64,000 nt of DNA from contig NZ_KZ859507.1 of assembly GCF_003382685.1 (NCBI RefSeq), forward strand, positions 50,397 through 114,396, read 5' to 3'. Source of the stretch: Halorussus litoreus. Lineage in GTDB: Archaea; Halobacteriota; Halobacteria; Halobacteriales; Haladaptataceae. The position numbers and the translations under genes are program-made. Of this stretch, positions 49,165 through 57,933 are shown one piece after another (the stretch's first letter is position 1; each line of letters begins with the position of its first letter). The notes beneath the pieces are model-generated. The model worked only from the letters and a program-made list of their open reading frames with translations, was not told the DNA's origin and did no database searches.

Positions 49165-50902
49165 GAACTCGCCTCCCGCCACCGACCGGTCGCCGTCGAC
49201 CACGCGATCCGGGGCCGGCAGTCAGGGCGCTACTGCAAACGGTCGGTTTCGCGACATCGTGCCGTCGCCCCGGTCCAGTTGGGAGATCGCCCGGATCGAC
49301 CTGATCCGAGGCTACCGATGGGTCAGAAACCAGGACCTCTGGCTGGCGTTCACCGTCGTCGTCGGGTTCATCGGTGCGTTCCTCCTCTGGGAGACGTTCG
49401 ACGCGGCGAGAAACGTCGGCACGCAACTGACTGCTGGCGGGCCCACGCCGACGTGGCTGGTGACGGCCACGGGCATTCTCTGGCTGTTCCTGACGATCCT
49501 GTTAGCGGGCGACGGTGTGAGTAGCAACACCGACCTCGACAACGACGGTCAGTATCTGACGATCCGCCCGGCCGCAGACGTCGTCGGCGGGATGCTGATC
49601 GCGGCAGCCAGCAAGTTCTCGGTGTACACGATACCGCTCGGACTCGTCGCCGGCGCCGGACTGGCGGCCGGGTCCGGCTCGCCGTTACCGCTGGTCGGGA
49701 TGCTCGCCGCAGCAGTGGTCGTCGTTGTCTCGGCTGCGGCGATCGGCTACCCGATCGGATTCACGATCAAGGGCGTCATCCGTCGGTCGCGGAACCTCGG
49801 CCGATTGACGACCGTCGTCGGCGTCGTTCTCGGACTCGCATACGTCACGCTCTCGGTGACAGGCGAACTGTTGACGGTCGTCGAGCGACTGGAACCGGTC
49901 TTGCAGGCCCCACCGGTGGCGTGGTTCGGGCATCTCGCGCTCGCGACCACTCCCGACGCCAGCATCGACCCGACTGGCGCGCTGCTCCTCCTCGGGCTCT
50001 CTCCCCTCGCCGTCTCCGGCGGGACGGTTCTGTCGGTCCCGGCCGCACGATACGCGTGGCTGGCCGATACCGCCCACGCGAACGACGGTGACGACGAAGA
50101 GCTGCCGACGGCACCGGACCGTCGCGTCGACGCGGTTCTCGGTGCGGTCTGTCGAGCGCCCGCGACGCGCGGTATCGCGAGTACGACGCTCCTTCGGGCC
50201 GTCCGCTCGCCCCTCCAGTTCGTGTTCGTCGCACCGCCGCTTCTGGCGGCCATCTCCTTCGTGGAAGGTGCCGTGACGAGCGGAACGGTTCCGTGGTACG
50301 TCCCGTGGTTCGTCGTCTGGTACGGCGCGTGGGCGGCCGGTGCCGTGATCCCGTTGAATCCGCTGGGCAATCAGGGCGCGACGCTCCCGGCGCTGTTGAC
50401 CGCACCCGCACGCGGACGACACGTCGTCCACGGTCACGTTACCGCCGCGACCCTCGTGGGTGCGCCACTGACCGCGGGGACAGCTATCGGGGCGGGCTAT
50501 CTCGCGGGGAGTTCGGAAGCGGTACTCGTCGCGCTCGGCATCGCGAGCGTCGCTGCGGTGGTCGGGAGCGCGACGCTCGCGACCGGCATCGGCTCGCTCT
50601 TCCCGCGCTTCGAGGCGGTCAGTCTGGACGCGTCCAGACAGGCAGTTCCGCCGAGCAAACGGGCGTACAGCCTCTTTTCGATCTGTCTGAGTCTGATCGT
50701 CGTCGCAGTCGCGTTCGCGAGCGACGAGACAGCCAGAGTCGCGGGGTCCGTTCTGCTCTCGCAGTGGCTCCCCTTCGGCATCGACCCGAGCATCGACGCG
50801 GTGACGGCACTCGGCTGGGTCGTTCTGGTCGGCGCTGGCCTGGCGATACCGCTCGCGTATCGGACCGCCGCCCGACGCATCGAAGCCTACCGAGTGGACT
50901 GA
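49157..50902 (+). CDS. ABC-2 exporter, membrane protein
   Basis: 581 residues. A Ser/Thr/Pro-rich cytoplasmic N-terminus of about 50 residues, then SWEIARIDLIRGYRWVRNQD and about twelve hydrophobic helices (two groups of six). No catalytic motifs. Overlap with the ATPase gene marks it as its permease partner. The C-terminus AYRTAARRIEAYRVD is basic, so it is likely cytoplasmic. It is not like the standard 6-helix DrrB type, so a large two-module permease is inferred. Confidence 0.88.
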   Translation: MPENSPPATDRSPSTTRSGAGSQGATANGRFRDIVPSPRSSWEIARIDLIRGYRWVRNQDLWLAFTVVVGFIGAFLLWETFDAARNVGTQLTAGGPTPTWLVTATGILWLFLTILLAGDGVSSNTDLDNDGQYLTIRPAADVVGGMLIAAASKFSVYTIPLGLVAGAGLAAGSGSPLPLVGMLAAAVVVVVSAAAIGYPIGFTIKGVIRRSRNLGRLTTVVGVVLGLAYVTLSVTGELLTVVERLEPVLQAPPVAWFGHLALATTPDASIDPTGALLLLGLSPLAVSGGTVLSVPAARYAWLADTAHANDGDDEELPTAPDRRVDAVLGAVCRAPATRGIASTTLLRAVRSPLQFVFVAPPLLAAISFVEGAVTSGTVPWYVPWFVVWYGAWAAGAVIPLNPLGNQGATLPALLTAPARGRHVVHGHVTAATLVGAPLTAGTAIGAGYLAGSSEAVLVALGIASVAAVVGSATLATGIGSLFPRFEAVSLDASRQAVPPSKRAYSLFSICLSLIVVAVAFASDETARVAGSVLLSQWLPFGIDPSIDAVTALGWVVLVGAGLAIPLAYRTAARRIEAYRVD

Positions 50903-50935
50903 GGCCGGACGGGGAGTTTGCGGGACGGACCCCCA

Positions 50936-50968
50936 CTGGGTTCCAGTTGAAGTCCCGTTGGAACCCAG
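50936..50968. repeat. Hairpin next to the truncated DsrE gene
   Basis: CTGGGTTCCA (50936-50945), 13-nt loop, TGGAACCCAG (50959-50968), a perfect 10-bp stem. It lies 34 bp from the breakpoint of the DsrE fragment and just after the ABC-2 permease stop. It may be a transcription terminator for that operon or the scar of an insertion or deletion. Confidence 0.6.
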
Positions 50969-51001
50969 CCGGGCCAGCGGACATCGGTACTCCGTCGACC
51001 G

Positions 51002-51160
51002 TTCCGGAATCCACTGGGTCCCGGCCCCGTCGAAGATCAACTGAACCTCGTCGCCTTGCGTTTCGGAGAACTCCGTGGCGGTCTGGAGCCCGTTGACGAC
51101 CCGGCCCTTGTCCGCGTGCGATTCGACCCCTGCAAGAATTACGACGGCTGCTTTCGTCAT
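51002..51160 (-). pseudogene. Truncated DsrE-family gene (first about 53 codons)
   Basis: From ATG 51160 the translation reads MTKAAVVILAGVESHADKGR and continues ...EFSETQGDEVQLIFDGAGTQWIPE, an excellent N-terminal half of haloarchaeal DsrE-like sulfur-relay proteins. After the WIPE position the sequence stops resembling the family, and the frame runs on into DNA that is the reverse complement of the ABC-2 permease gene. The C-terminal half with the rest of the fold is missing. The exact 3' break is uncertain by a few codons. Confidence 0.75.
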
Positions 51161-51214
51161 GGCCTCAGTTGGGTCGCGCGTAACTATCGGGCGACAGCCG
51201 ACATCTTCCGGCTG

Positions 51215-52000
51215 TTAGTTTCTGCGCCCGCGCTCCTCCACACACACCTTCACGATGGACTTCGCGATGGCGGCCCCGCCCGAGAGCGGGTCGAGTTTCG
51301 TCTCGCCCGCGCGCTCGTCGTACTCGATGGGGAGTTCGCGCACGTCGTAGCCCCGCATCAGCGGGCGGATGAGCAGTTCCGCCGACAGTCCGGTGTTCTC
51401 GGTCCACGCGATCTGCTCGATCACCTCGCGGCGGTAGGCCCGCATCCCGGTCGTGGTGTCGTGGACCAGCTCGCCCATCAGCAGGCTCGCCAGCCCGGCG
51501 AACGCGTAGTTTCCCCAGCGGTTGAGGTCCGGCATCGCGGACGCGCCCCAGTAGAGCCGGTCGCCGCTCACCACGTCGTTGCCGCGATTCACCGCGTCGA
51601 GGAACTCGGGCAGTTGCTCCATCGGGTAGGTGTCGTCGCAGTCGGTGGTCACCACCACGGCCCGGTCGGGCGTCAGCAGCGCCTCCCGGACCGCGACGCC
51701 GTAGCCCTGCGGCTCCTGCCGAACGACCCGCGCGCCCTTCTCGCGGGCGATCTCGGGCGTGCGATCCGACGAGCCGTCCACGCAGACCACCTCGGCCCGG
51801 CCGTCGGTCACGCGCTCGACGTCGTCCAGCACCGTGCCGATGGCCGCTTCCTCGTTGTAGGTGCCCATGACGACGCTCACGTCGTCGAAGGTGTACCGCT
51901 CGCCGCTGTCGCCGGTCGTTGCCTCGCCGCTGTCGCCGGTCGTGCTTTCGTCTTCGGCGACGCCGTCCGATTCCTCGTCCCCTGCTCGGTCCGCGTTCAT
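51215..52000 (-). CDS. GT2 family glycosyltransferase (dolichyl-phosphate sugar synthase-like)
   Basis: 261 residues. After an acidic, repetitive N-terminus (STTGDSGEATTGDSGER) the GT-A fold follows: VSVVMGTYNEEAAIGTVLDD, ADVxCVDGSSDRTPEIAREK-type region, and the DDD/DxD TTDCDDTYPMEQLPEF. The C-terminus has LIRPLMRGYDVRELPIEYDE. This pattern fits synthases that charge dolichyl phosphate with a sugar, as in archaeal N-glycosylation. No membrane helices are obvious. A degenerate iron box (52037-52050) precedes the gene. Confidence 0.9.
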   Translation of the reverse strand: MNADRAGDEESDGVAEDESTTGDSGEATTGDSGERYTFDDVSVVMGTYNEEAAIGTVLDDVERVTDGRAEVVCVDGSSDRTPEIAREKGARVVRQEPQGYGVAVREALLTPDRAVVVTTDCDDTYPMEQLPEFLDAVNRGNDVVSGDRLYWGASAMPDLNRWGNYAFAGLASLLMGELVHDTTTGMRAYRREVIEQIAWTENTGLSAELLIRPLMRGYDVRELPIEYDERAGETKLDPLSGGAAIAKSIVKVCVEERGRRN

Positions 52001-52036
52001 GCTGTTCGTCGGTTGTGGCGAGCGGTATTTGAACTT

Positions 52037-52050
52037 TTAGGTTCGCCAAA
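52037..52050. promoter_or_regulatory. Possible degenerate iron box before the GT2 gene
   Basis: TTAGGT-TC-GCCAAA has the 6-2-6 spacing of boxes 1 and 2 and matches 10 of their 12 arm positions. It lies 37-50 bp upstream of the GT2 ATG on the minus strand, where a TATA box (CCTAAAAGTTC) would also be. This makes a chance match to the TATA region plausible, so it is a weak call. Confidence 0.3.
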
Positions 52051-52148
52051 AACAGGCGCGGGCCGGGCCGCGGGGTGGACCTTCGACCGCTGGGGAAAAC
52101 GCCTCCCTTCCGAGAGTGTCTTCTGCGCTCTCGGAGGAATTTCGGTCC

Positions 52149-53513
52149 TCAGAGGATCTTCTCCCGGTTCCGCTCGCGCAACTCGTCTCTGTCCGGGTGG
52201 TCCCGCGTGGCCTCGGAGTGCAGGTGACAGCGCACATCGGTCCCGTGTTCGGTCGTCGTGAGGTCCGGTTCCTCGGTCTCGCAGACCGTGACGAAACCTG
52301 CGTCTTCGAGTCGGGCCACCGCGTCGTCGTCGTTTCCGACGACGAGTTCCGCGAGCGCCTCGCGCGCCACGGTCGCGGCCGAATCGGGAACGGCTCGGTC
52401 CGTCGCGTTCCCGACCCGTTCTTCGACCTGATTCCGGTACAGCGCGTCGACGACCGCGTCGTCGTCCGCCCGTTCGTCGCCGTCCACGAGCGTCGAGCGC
52501 ACCGCGTCCGGCTCTATCTCGCCGTTAGCCAGCCTGGTCCGCAACCGGAACAGTTCGCGCCAGATCCGCTGGTCGTGGTCCCACTCCTCGGGCGGCACGA
52601 TCTTCGGACAGCGCGGGTGGAACTGACAGCCCGACGGCGGATCTATCGGCGTCGGCACGTCGCCCGCGAGCGGGATGCGGTCCGGCGTCGCGGACGGGTC
52701 CGGGTTCGGGATGCTCGACAGCAGCGCCTGCGTGTACGGGTGCGACGGGTTCGTGAACACCGACTCCGTCTCGCCGATCTCGACGAGGTTCCCGAGGTAC
52801 ATCACCGCGATGCGGTCGCTCACGTGACGGATCACGCTCAGGTCGTGGGTGATGAACAGGAGCGTGAGGTCCATCTCCTCCTGCAGTTCGCCGAGGAGGT
52901 CCAGTATCTCGACCTGCACCGACACGTCGAGCGCGCTCGTCGGCTCGTCGGCGACGACGAACTCCGGTTCGACTGCAAGCGCCCGGGCGATGGCGACCCG
53001 CTGGCGCTGGCCGCCCGACAGCTCGTGGGGGTATCGGTCCAGGTACTCCGCCCCCAGCCGGACGCGTTCGAGCAACTCGGTGCTTTGCTGGACTCGCTCG
53101 GCGCTCGAGGCCCCGATGTCGTGGACCTCCATCGGTTCGACGAGGGTCTCGCGGACCGTGTACCGCGGGTTCAGTGACCCGAACGGGTCCTGGAAGATCA
53201 TCTGGGCGTGACTCCGGTACTCACGCAGGGCCGCCGCGTCGAACTCGTCGACCGCCTCTCCCCGGTAGCTGATCGACCCGGCCGTGGGATCGAGCAGCCG
53301 CAGCACGAGTCGGCCGAACGTGCTCTTCCCGCAACCGCTCTCGCCGACCAGTCCGACCGTCTCCCCGTCCCGAATCCGGAGGTCGACGCCGTCGACCGCC
53401 TGGACGGTCTGGACCGACTGGTCGGGGCGGAGCCGTCGCAGCAGCGAGTCGTTCTGGGCGAAGTGCTTGGTGAGTCCCGACACTTCGAGCAGCGGCTCGT
53501 CGCTCCCGCTCAT
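52149..53513 (-). CDS. dppF: Peptide ABC transporter, ATP-binding protein DppF
   Basis: 454 residues. Walker A GESGCGKSTF, Q-loop IFQDPFGSLNPRY, signature LSGGQRQRVAIARAL, Walker B FVVADEPTSALD, H-loop FITHDLSVIRHV. The OppF-type C-terminal region with Cys (PPSGCQFHPRCPKIVP) is followed by an unusual insert of about 100 helical, acidic residues before the normal end VRCHLHSEATRDHPD. It is the last gene of the operon; the ATG overlaps the DppD stop by 4 bp. Confidence 0.94.
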   Translation of the reverse strand: MSGSDEPLLEVSGLTKHFAQNDSLLRRLRPDQSVQTVQAVDGVDLRIRDGETVGLVGESGCGKSTFGRLVLRLLDPTAGSISYRGEAVDEFDAAALREYRSHAQMIFQDPFGSLNPRYTVRETLVEPMEVHDIGASSAERVQQSTELLERVRLGAEYLDRYPHELSGGQRQRVAIARALAVEPEFVVADEPTSALDVSVQVEILDLLGELQEEMDLTLLFITHDLSVIRHVSDRIAVMYLGNLVEIGETESVFTNPSHPYTQALLSSIPNPDPSATPDRIPLAGDVPTPIDPPSGCQFHPRCPKIVPPEEWDHDQRIWRELFRLRTRLANGEIEPDAVRSTLVDGDERADDDAVVDALYRNQVEERVGNATDRAVPDSAATVAREALAELVVGNDDDAVARLEDAGFVTVCETEEPDLTTTEHGTDVRCHLHSEATRDHPDRDELRERNREKIL

Positions 53514-54541
53514 GGGTCCTCCCAGATGCAGGCGCTGTAGTGGTCGTCTCCCACGGTTCTGAGCCGCGGGTCGGTTCGCTCGCAGTCTTCGACGCTGGCC
53601 GGACAGCGCTCGGCGAAGTGACAGCCCGCGGGGAACTCCCGCGGGTCCGGCGGCTCGCCGCCGATGGGGTCCAGCGATTGGGTGGACGCCGTGGGGTCGG
53701 GGATGCAGCCGAGCAGCCCCTGCGTGTAGGGGTGTCGGGGGTCCTCGAACACCGTCTCCACGTCGCCGTACTCCACGATCCGGCCGGCGTACATCACCGC
53801 GACCCTGTCGCAGAGCTCCGCGACCACGCCCATGTCGTGGGTCACGAGCAGGGTCGCCATCCCGAGCGAGTCGGTCAGGTCGCGGATGAGTTCGAGGATG
53901 GCCGCCTCGATGGTCACGTCGAGCGCGGTGGTGGGTTCGTCCGCGATGAGCAGGTTGGGCTCGCACGCCAGCGCCATGGCGATCATCGCGCGCTGTTGCA
54001 TCCCGCCGCTGAACTGGTACGGGTAGTCGTCGACCCGCGCCTCGGGGCTCGGGATGCCGACCTGCCGCATCAGCTCGACGGCGCGCTCTCTGGAGGCTCC
54101 CTTCTTCAGGTCCTCGTGGACCCGGAGCGGTTCGCCGATCTGCCAGCCCACGTCGAACACCGGGTTCAGCGCGGAACTGGGCTCCTGGAACGTCATCGCC
54201 ATCTCGTTGCCTCGGAGGCGTCTGAGTCGCTCGCCGGTCATCCCGCGGACGTCCTCGCCGTCGTACAGGATTTCGCCGTCGACGATCTCGCCGGGCGACC
54301 GGATGAGCTTCATCAGCGAGAGGCTCGTGACGCTCTTGCCCGAGCCGCTCTCGCCGACGAGCCCCAGAACCTCGCCCTGTTGTATCTCGAAGGAGACGCC
54401 GTCGACGGCCCTGAGTTCGCCCTCGTCGGTGTGGAAGTGCGTCCGCAGGTCGCGGACGGACAGCAGCGGGTCGTCTCGCGCGATCAGTTCCCACTCCTCG
54501 CGGTCCGCTTCGTCAGTTCGTGCCGCAGTCGTTCGTGTCAT
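53510..54541 (-). CDS. dppD: Peptide ABC transporter, ATP-binding protein DppD
   Basis: 343 residues. Walker [22 protein letters not shown], signature [15 protein letters not shown], Walker [26 protein letters not shown] and the C-terminal Cys region [16 protein letters not shown]. It pairs with DppF to power dipeptide/oligopeptide import. Start ATG 54541 overlaps the DppC stop by 1 bp. Confidence 0.95.
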   Translation of the reverse strand: MTRTTAARTDEADREEWELIARDDPLLSVRDLRTHFHTDEGELRAVDGVSFEIQQGEVLGLVGESGSGKSVTSLSLMKLIRSPGEIVDGEILYDGEDVRGMTGERLRRLRGNEMAMTFQEPSSALNPVFDVGWQIGEPLRVHEDLKKGASRERAVELMRQVGIPSPEARVDDYPYQFSGGMQQRAMIAMALACEPNLLIADEPTTALDVTIEAAILELIRDLTDSLGMATLLVTHDMGVVAELCDRVAVMYAGRIVEYGDVETVFEDPRHPYTQGLLGCIPDPTASTQSLDPIGGEPPDPREFPAGCHFAERCPASVEDCERTDPRLRTVGDDHYSACIWEDP

Positions 54542-55431
54542 TACTGATCCACCAGTTGCGGGTCGTACACTTCGCGCAGGCCGTCGCCGAGCAGGTTGAA
54601 CGCGAGGACGGTGATCATGATGGCGAAGCCCGGGAACACCGAGATCCACCACTCGGCTGGCAGGTACCGGCGACCGTCCGCGATCATCACGCCCCACGTC
54701 GGCTGGGGCGGCTGGACGCCGAGCCCGAGGAACGACAGCGACGCCTCGATGATGATGGCGAGGGCCACGTGGAACGTCGCCTGAACGATCACGGGACCGA
54801 TGGCGTTCGGCAGGATGTGCCGCCAGAGGACCGAGACGTTGCCGAGGCCGATCCCCTGGGCGGCTTCGACGTACTCGGACTCCTTGATGGAGAGCACCTC
54901 GCCGTGGATCAGCCGGGCGTACTGGGGCGAGAACACCACCCCGATGACGAGGATCAGGTTCCACAGGCTCCCGCCGACGACGCCGATGATGGCCAGCGCG
55001 AGCACGAGCGCGGGGAACGAGATGACCACGTCCATGCTTCGCATCGCGAACTCGTCGATCCACCCGCCGAAGTAGCCGCCTACGCTCCCGATGGGCACCC
55101 CGAGCAGGACGCCGAGCAGGACCGACCCGACCCCGACGGCCAACGACACGCGCGTCCCGAAGATGATCCTGCTCAGCACGTCGCGCCCGGTCAGGTCCGT
55201 GCCCGCGGGGTGGTCGACCGAGGGCGACTGGAGCGACCGGTCGTAGTTCTCCTGGTACGGGCTGTACGGGGCCACGACCGGCGCGAGCACCGCTGCGCCG
55301 ACGATCAACACGATGAGCCAGAGCGAGATCCGACTCGCCCGGCCCATCCTGCCGTAGGTCTCTCTCGCGCTCCGAAGTCGGTCCGCGATTCGTTCGCGCC
55401 GCGACGGTCGCTGGACGTTCTCGGCGGTCAT
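54541..55431 (-). CDS. dppC: Peptide ABC transporter, permease DppC
   Basis: 296 residues, six membrane helices. It starts MTAENVQRPSRRERIADRLR with a basic cytoplasmic leader, then the OppC_N-type segment. The permease signature with the EAA-like loop SEYVEAAQGIGLGNVSVLWR is present, and GDGLREVYDPQLVDQ ends the protein as in DppC family members. It overlaps neighbours by single bases (TAATG-type junctions). Confidence 0.94.
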   Translation of the reverse strand: MTAENVQRPSRRERIADRLRSARETYGRMGRASRISLWLIVLIVGAAVLAPVVAPYSPYQENYDRSLQSPSVDHPAGTDLTGRDVLSRIIFGTRVSLAVGVGSVLLGVLLGVPIGSVGGYFGGWIDEFAMRSMDVVISFPALVLALAIIGVVGGSLWNLILVIGVVFSPQYARLIHGEVLSIKESEYVEAAQGIGLGNVSVLWRHILPNAIGPVIVQATFHVALAIIIEASLSFLGLGVQPPQPTWGVMIADGRRYLPAEWWISVFPGFAIMITVLAFNLLGDGLREVYDPQLVDQ

Positions 55432-56399
55432 CAGTACTCCACCCTCGGATCGAGATACGTGTACATCATGTCGACGACGAGATTCAGGACCACGAACACC
55501 ACTGCGACGAACAGGACGATCCCCTGGACCAGCGGCACGTCCTTCGCGGTCACCGCCTGATAGAGGAGACGACCGATGCCTGGCCACTGGAACACCTGCT
55601 CGACGACGACGGCGCCGTTCATCAGCACGCCGATCTGGAAGCCCAACACCGTCACTACCGGGACGAGCCCGTTCCGGAACGCGTGGACGAGCACGACGAT
55701 GCGCTCGCGGACGCCTTTCGCTCGGGCGGTCCGGACGTACTCCTCGCCGAGCACGTCGATCATCGACGACCGTATCTGGCGGACCATGATGGCCGCGAAC
55801 CCGATGCCGAGTGTCGCCGCGGGCGCGATGGCGTGCTGGAACCACGCGACCAGCCCCTTCGAGGGCGCGACGTACCCGCCGGGTGGAACCAGAGTCTGTC
55901 CGTACCACTGCTGCCAGAACAGCGAAAACACGAGGATCACGACGATGCCGACCCAGAAGGCCGGGAGGCTGATGCCAGCGAACGAGACGAGTCGCCCGAA
56001 TTCGTCGACCCAGGTGCCCCGATACGCCGCGCTGAGCAATCCGACCGGAATCGCGACCACCAGCCCGAGTATCGCCGCGATGATTCCGAGTTGTGCCGTC
56101 GCCCACGCCGACCGCAGCACGACCGTCGTGACCGGCTCCTCCATCGAGTAGGACGTGCCGAGGTCTCCCTGGAGCGCGTTCGCCAGCCACTTGTAGTACT
56201 GGACGTGGATTGGCTGGTTGAGCCCGTACTTCTCGGTGACGTACGCGATCTGGGCCTCGCTCTGCTGGCCCGCGGGCAACAGCGACGATACCGTGTCGCC
56301 GGGCGTCAGCTTCAGCAGCAGGAAGATGCCCACGGAGATGACGAACAGCACCGGAATCATCAGGAACAGCCGCTTGAGGAGGTAGTTCGTCCTATTCAT
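55431..56399 (-). CDS. dppB: Peptide ABC transporter, permease DppB
   Basis: 322 residues, MNRTNYLLKRLFLMIPVLFV with the first helix, then LLKLTPGDTVSSLLPAGQQS, and the permease signature EYVRTARAKGVRERIVVLVH. About six membrane helices. The ATG at 56399 is followed upstream by the poly-G/C tract at 56458-56540. The next gene in the operon, DppC, starts at the final base of this stop codon. Confidence 0.95.
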   Translation of the reverse strand: MNRTNYLLKRLFLMIPVLFVISVGIFLLLKLTPGDTVSSLLPAGQQSEAQIAYVTEKYGLNQPIHVQYYKWLANALQGDLGTSYSMEEPVTTVVLRSAWATAQLGIIAAILGLVVAIPVGLLSAAYRGTWVDEFGRLVSFAGISLPAFWVGIVVILVFSLFWQQWYGQTLVPPGGYVAPSKGLVAWFQHAIAPAATLGIGFAAIMVRQIRSSMIDVLGEEYVRTARAKGVRERIVVLVHAFRNGLVPVVTVLGFQIGVLMNGAVVVEQVFQWPGIGRLLYQAVTAKDVPLVQGIVLFVAVVFVVLNLVVDMMYTYLDPRVEY

Positions 56400-56457
56400 C
56401 CTTCGGCGTCACGTCGCAGGTCGGGCGCTCGGTCGCGACTCGGCGGGACCTCGCCGC

Positions 56458-56540
56458 GGGGGGGGGGGGGGGGGGGCGGGGGGCCCCCCCCCCGGGGCCC
56501 CGGGGGGGGGGGGGGGGGCGCCCCCGCCCCCGCCCCCCCC
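56458..56540. other. Poly-G/poly-C tract, probable artefact
   Basis: An 83-bp stretch with runs of 19, 9 and 17 G/C bases, in the 199-bp gap between DppB and the M28 peptidase. All other junctions of this operon overlap, so the gap is exceptional. Homopolymers of this type are more like low-quality base calls or a bad assembly join than genome sequence. A minus-strand GTG ORF through it (56611-56396, Pro-rich) ends in an ATGA overlap with DppB, but its protein is only as good as the tract. Confidence 0.75.
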
Positions 56541-56598
56541 GCGACCGAGGGTTCGTCGGCTGGTCTCGACGCCACCGACGTTTCGTCGGCTCGCCCGG

Positions 56599-57933
56599 TC
56601 ACGGCCACCACTCCATCTTCCGGAGCGCTTCGAGCTGATCCTCGGCGTCGAGCTTGGCCCGGATCGCTTCGACGGGCTCGTGGTTCGTCTCGACCTCCCC
56701 GTCGGCGAGCGCGCCGACGAGTCCCGTTATCAGGATGGTCTGCTCGCGGAAGTCCCGGGGCTCCACCTTGTCGAGGGTGTCCCCGTGGGTGTGGCCCCAG
56801 CCGCGGAGCGCCTGCTCGGACGACGTGGAGACGAAGCAGGTCGGCACCCCTCGCTTGAAGAACTGCCAGTGGTCACTGAACGGGACCGACGCGTTCACCG
56901 TCGCTATCGGGTGCTCGAAGTAGTCGCTGGTCGCCTCGACGACCCCTTCGAGCGCGTCGAATCCGTGAGTGTAGGCTTCGAGATCGCGGGACTGGGCCAG
57001 CCCGTCGAGATTGACGATGGCCTTCACCCGGTCGGTGTCTAACTCCTCGGCGGCGTGGCCCGACCCGACGAGGTTGATCTCCTCGGAGCCGAACGCGACG
57101 GCGTGGACGCGGGTGTCGAGCGCCGATTCCGCGTCGGCGAGCGCGTTCACCACCGCGACGAGTCCGGCCGTCCCGGTCCCGTTGTCGACCGCACCGCGCC
57201 CGAGGTCGTGGGCGTCCACGTGACTCGTCACCAACAGTTCCTCGTCGGTGTCGGGGCCGATCTCGGCGTGAACGTTCCGGCTCGTCGCCGATGCAATCGT
57301 CGCGGTCACGTCGAGCGTGAGTTCTTCGCCCTCGAACTGACGTGCCAGTAGCAGCCCGATCTCCTTGCTGACGGCGACTGCCGGGATCTCGCCGATGGGT
57401 TCGTCCGCCGTGCCGAGACTCCCCGTCATCGGGAGGTCGCCGTCGAGCGTGCTCCGGAAGGCGAACCCGGCCGCGCCGCCCTCGACCGCGCGGCCGTACT
57501 TCTCCGTCCGGTGGACGAATCGGCCGTACCCGTCGGGGACGCCCGCGGCGACCTGCACGATCCGCCCGCTCACGTCGGCGTCCGCGAAGTCCTCCGGCGT
57601 CCCGTACCCCAGATCGAGTAGGGGGCCGGTGGCCGTCTCGGACGGACTGCGGGGCAGGGCGAGCACCTCGAACGAGTCGTCTTCGCCCGCTACTGTGATC
57701 GAACTCTCGCCCCGTTCCCAGCCCGTGATGTCGTACTCCGAGAGCCGGACGTTCCGAGCGCCCGCCGATTCGAACGCTTCGGCCGTGGCCTCGGCGGCGC
57801 GCCGCTCGGCGTCGCTGCCCGGCAATCGTCCGCCGATGGCCGTCAGCGTCTCGAGGTGGGACCACCCGACGTCGCCGGTGAACAGCGACTCTACGTCTAC
57901 GCGGTCGTGAAACCCCGCGTCGCCGCCCGTCAT
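56599..57933 (-). CDS. M28-family aminopeptidase inside the peptide-uptake operon
   Basis: 444 residues. No signal peptide is visible, so it acts in the cytoplasm on imported peptides. A PA-domain-like insertion lies around residues 95-220. The zinc ligands are present: His and Asp in VTSHVDAHDLGRGAVDNGTG, Glu-Glu in FGSEEINLVGS, Asp in IVNLDGLA and His in WGHTHGDTLDKVEP. ATG 57933 overlaps the SBP stop by 4 bp, giving translational coupling. An earlier start at 58029 is in the SBP frame overlap and is rejected. Confidence 0.93.
   Translation of the reverse strand: MTGGDAGFHDRVDVESLFTGDVGWSHLETLTAIGGRLPGSDAERRAAEATAEAFESAGARNVRLSEYDITGWERGESSITVAGEDDSFEVLALPRSPSETATGPLLDLGYGTPEDFADADVSGRIVQVAAGVPDGYGRFVHRTEKYGRAVEGGAAGFAFRSTLDGDLPMTGSLGTADEPIGEIPAVAVSKEIGLLLARQFEGEELTLDVTATIASATSRNVHAEIGPDTDEELLVTSHVDAHDLGRGAVDNGTGTAGLVAVVNALADAESALDTRVHAVAFGSEEINLVGSGHAAEELDTDRVKAIVNLDGLAQSRDLEAYTHGFDALEGVVEATSDYFEHPIATVNASVPFSDHWQFFKRGVPTCFVSTSSEQALRGWGHTHGDTLDKVEPRDFREQTILITGLVGALADGEVETNHEPVEAIRAKLDAEDQLEALRKMEWWP

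Noticed and set aside
49685..51160. 491-codon minus-strand frame
   Set aside because: Only its first about 53 codons are a real (truncated) DsrE gene; the rest is the antisense of the ABC-2 permease.
56396..56611. 71-codon Pro/Gly-rich minus frame ending in an ATGA overlap with DppB
   Set aside because: Its sequence depends on the poly-G/C tract, which is probably an artefact, so it cannot be trusted.
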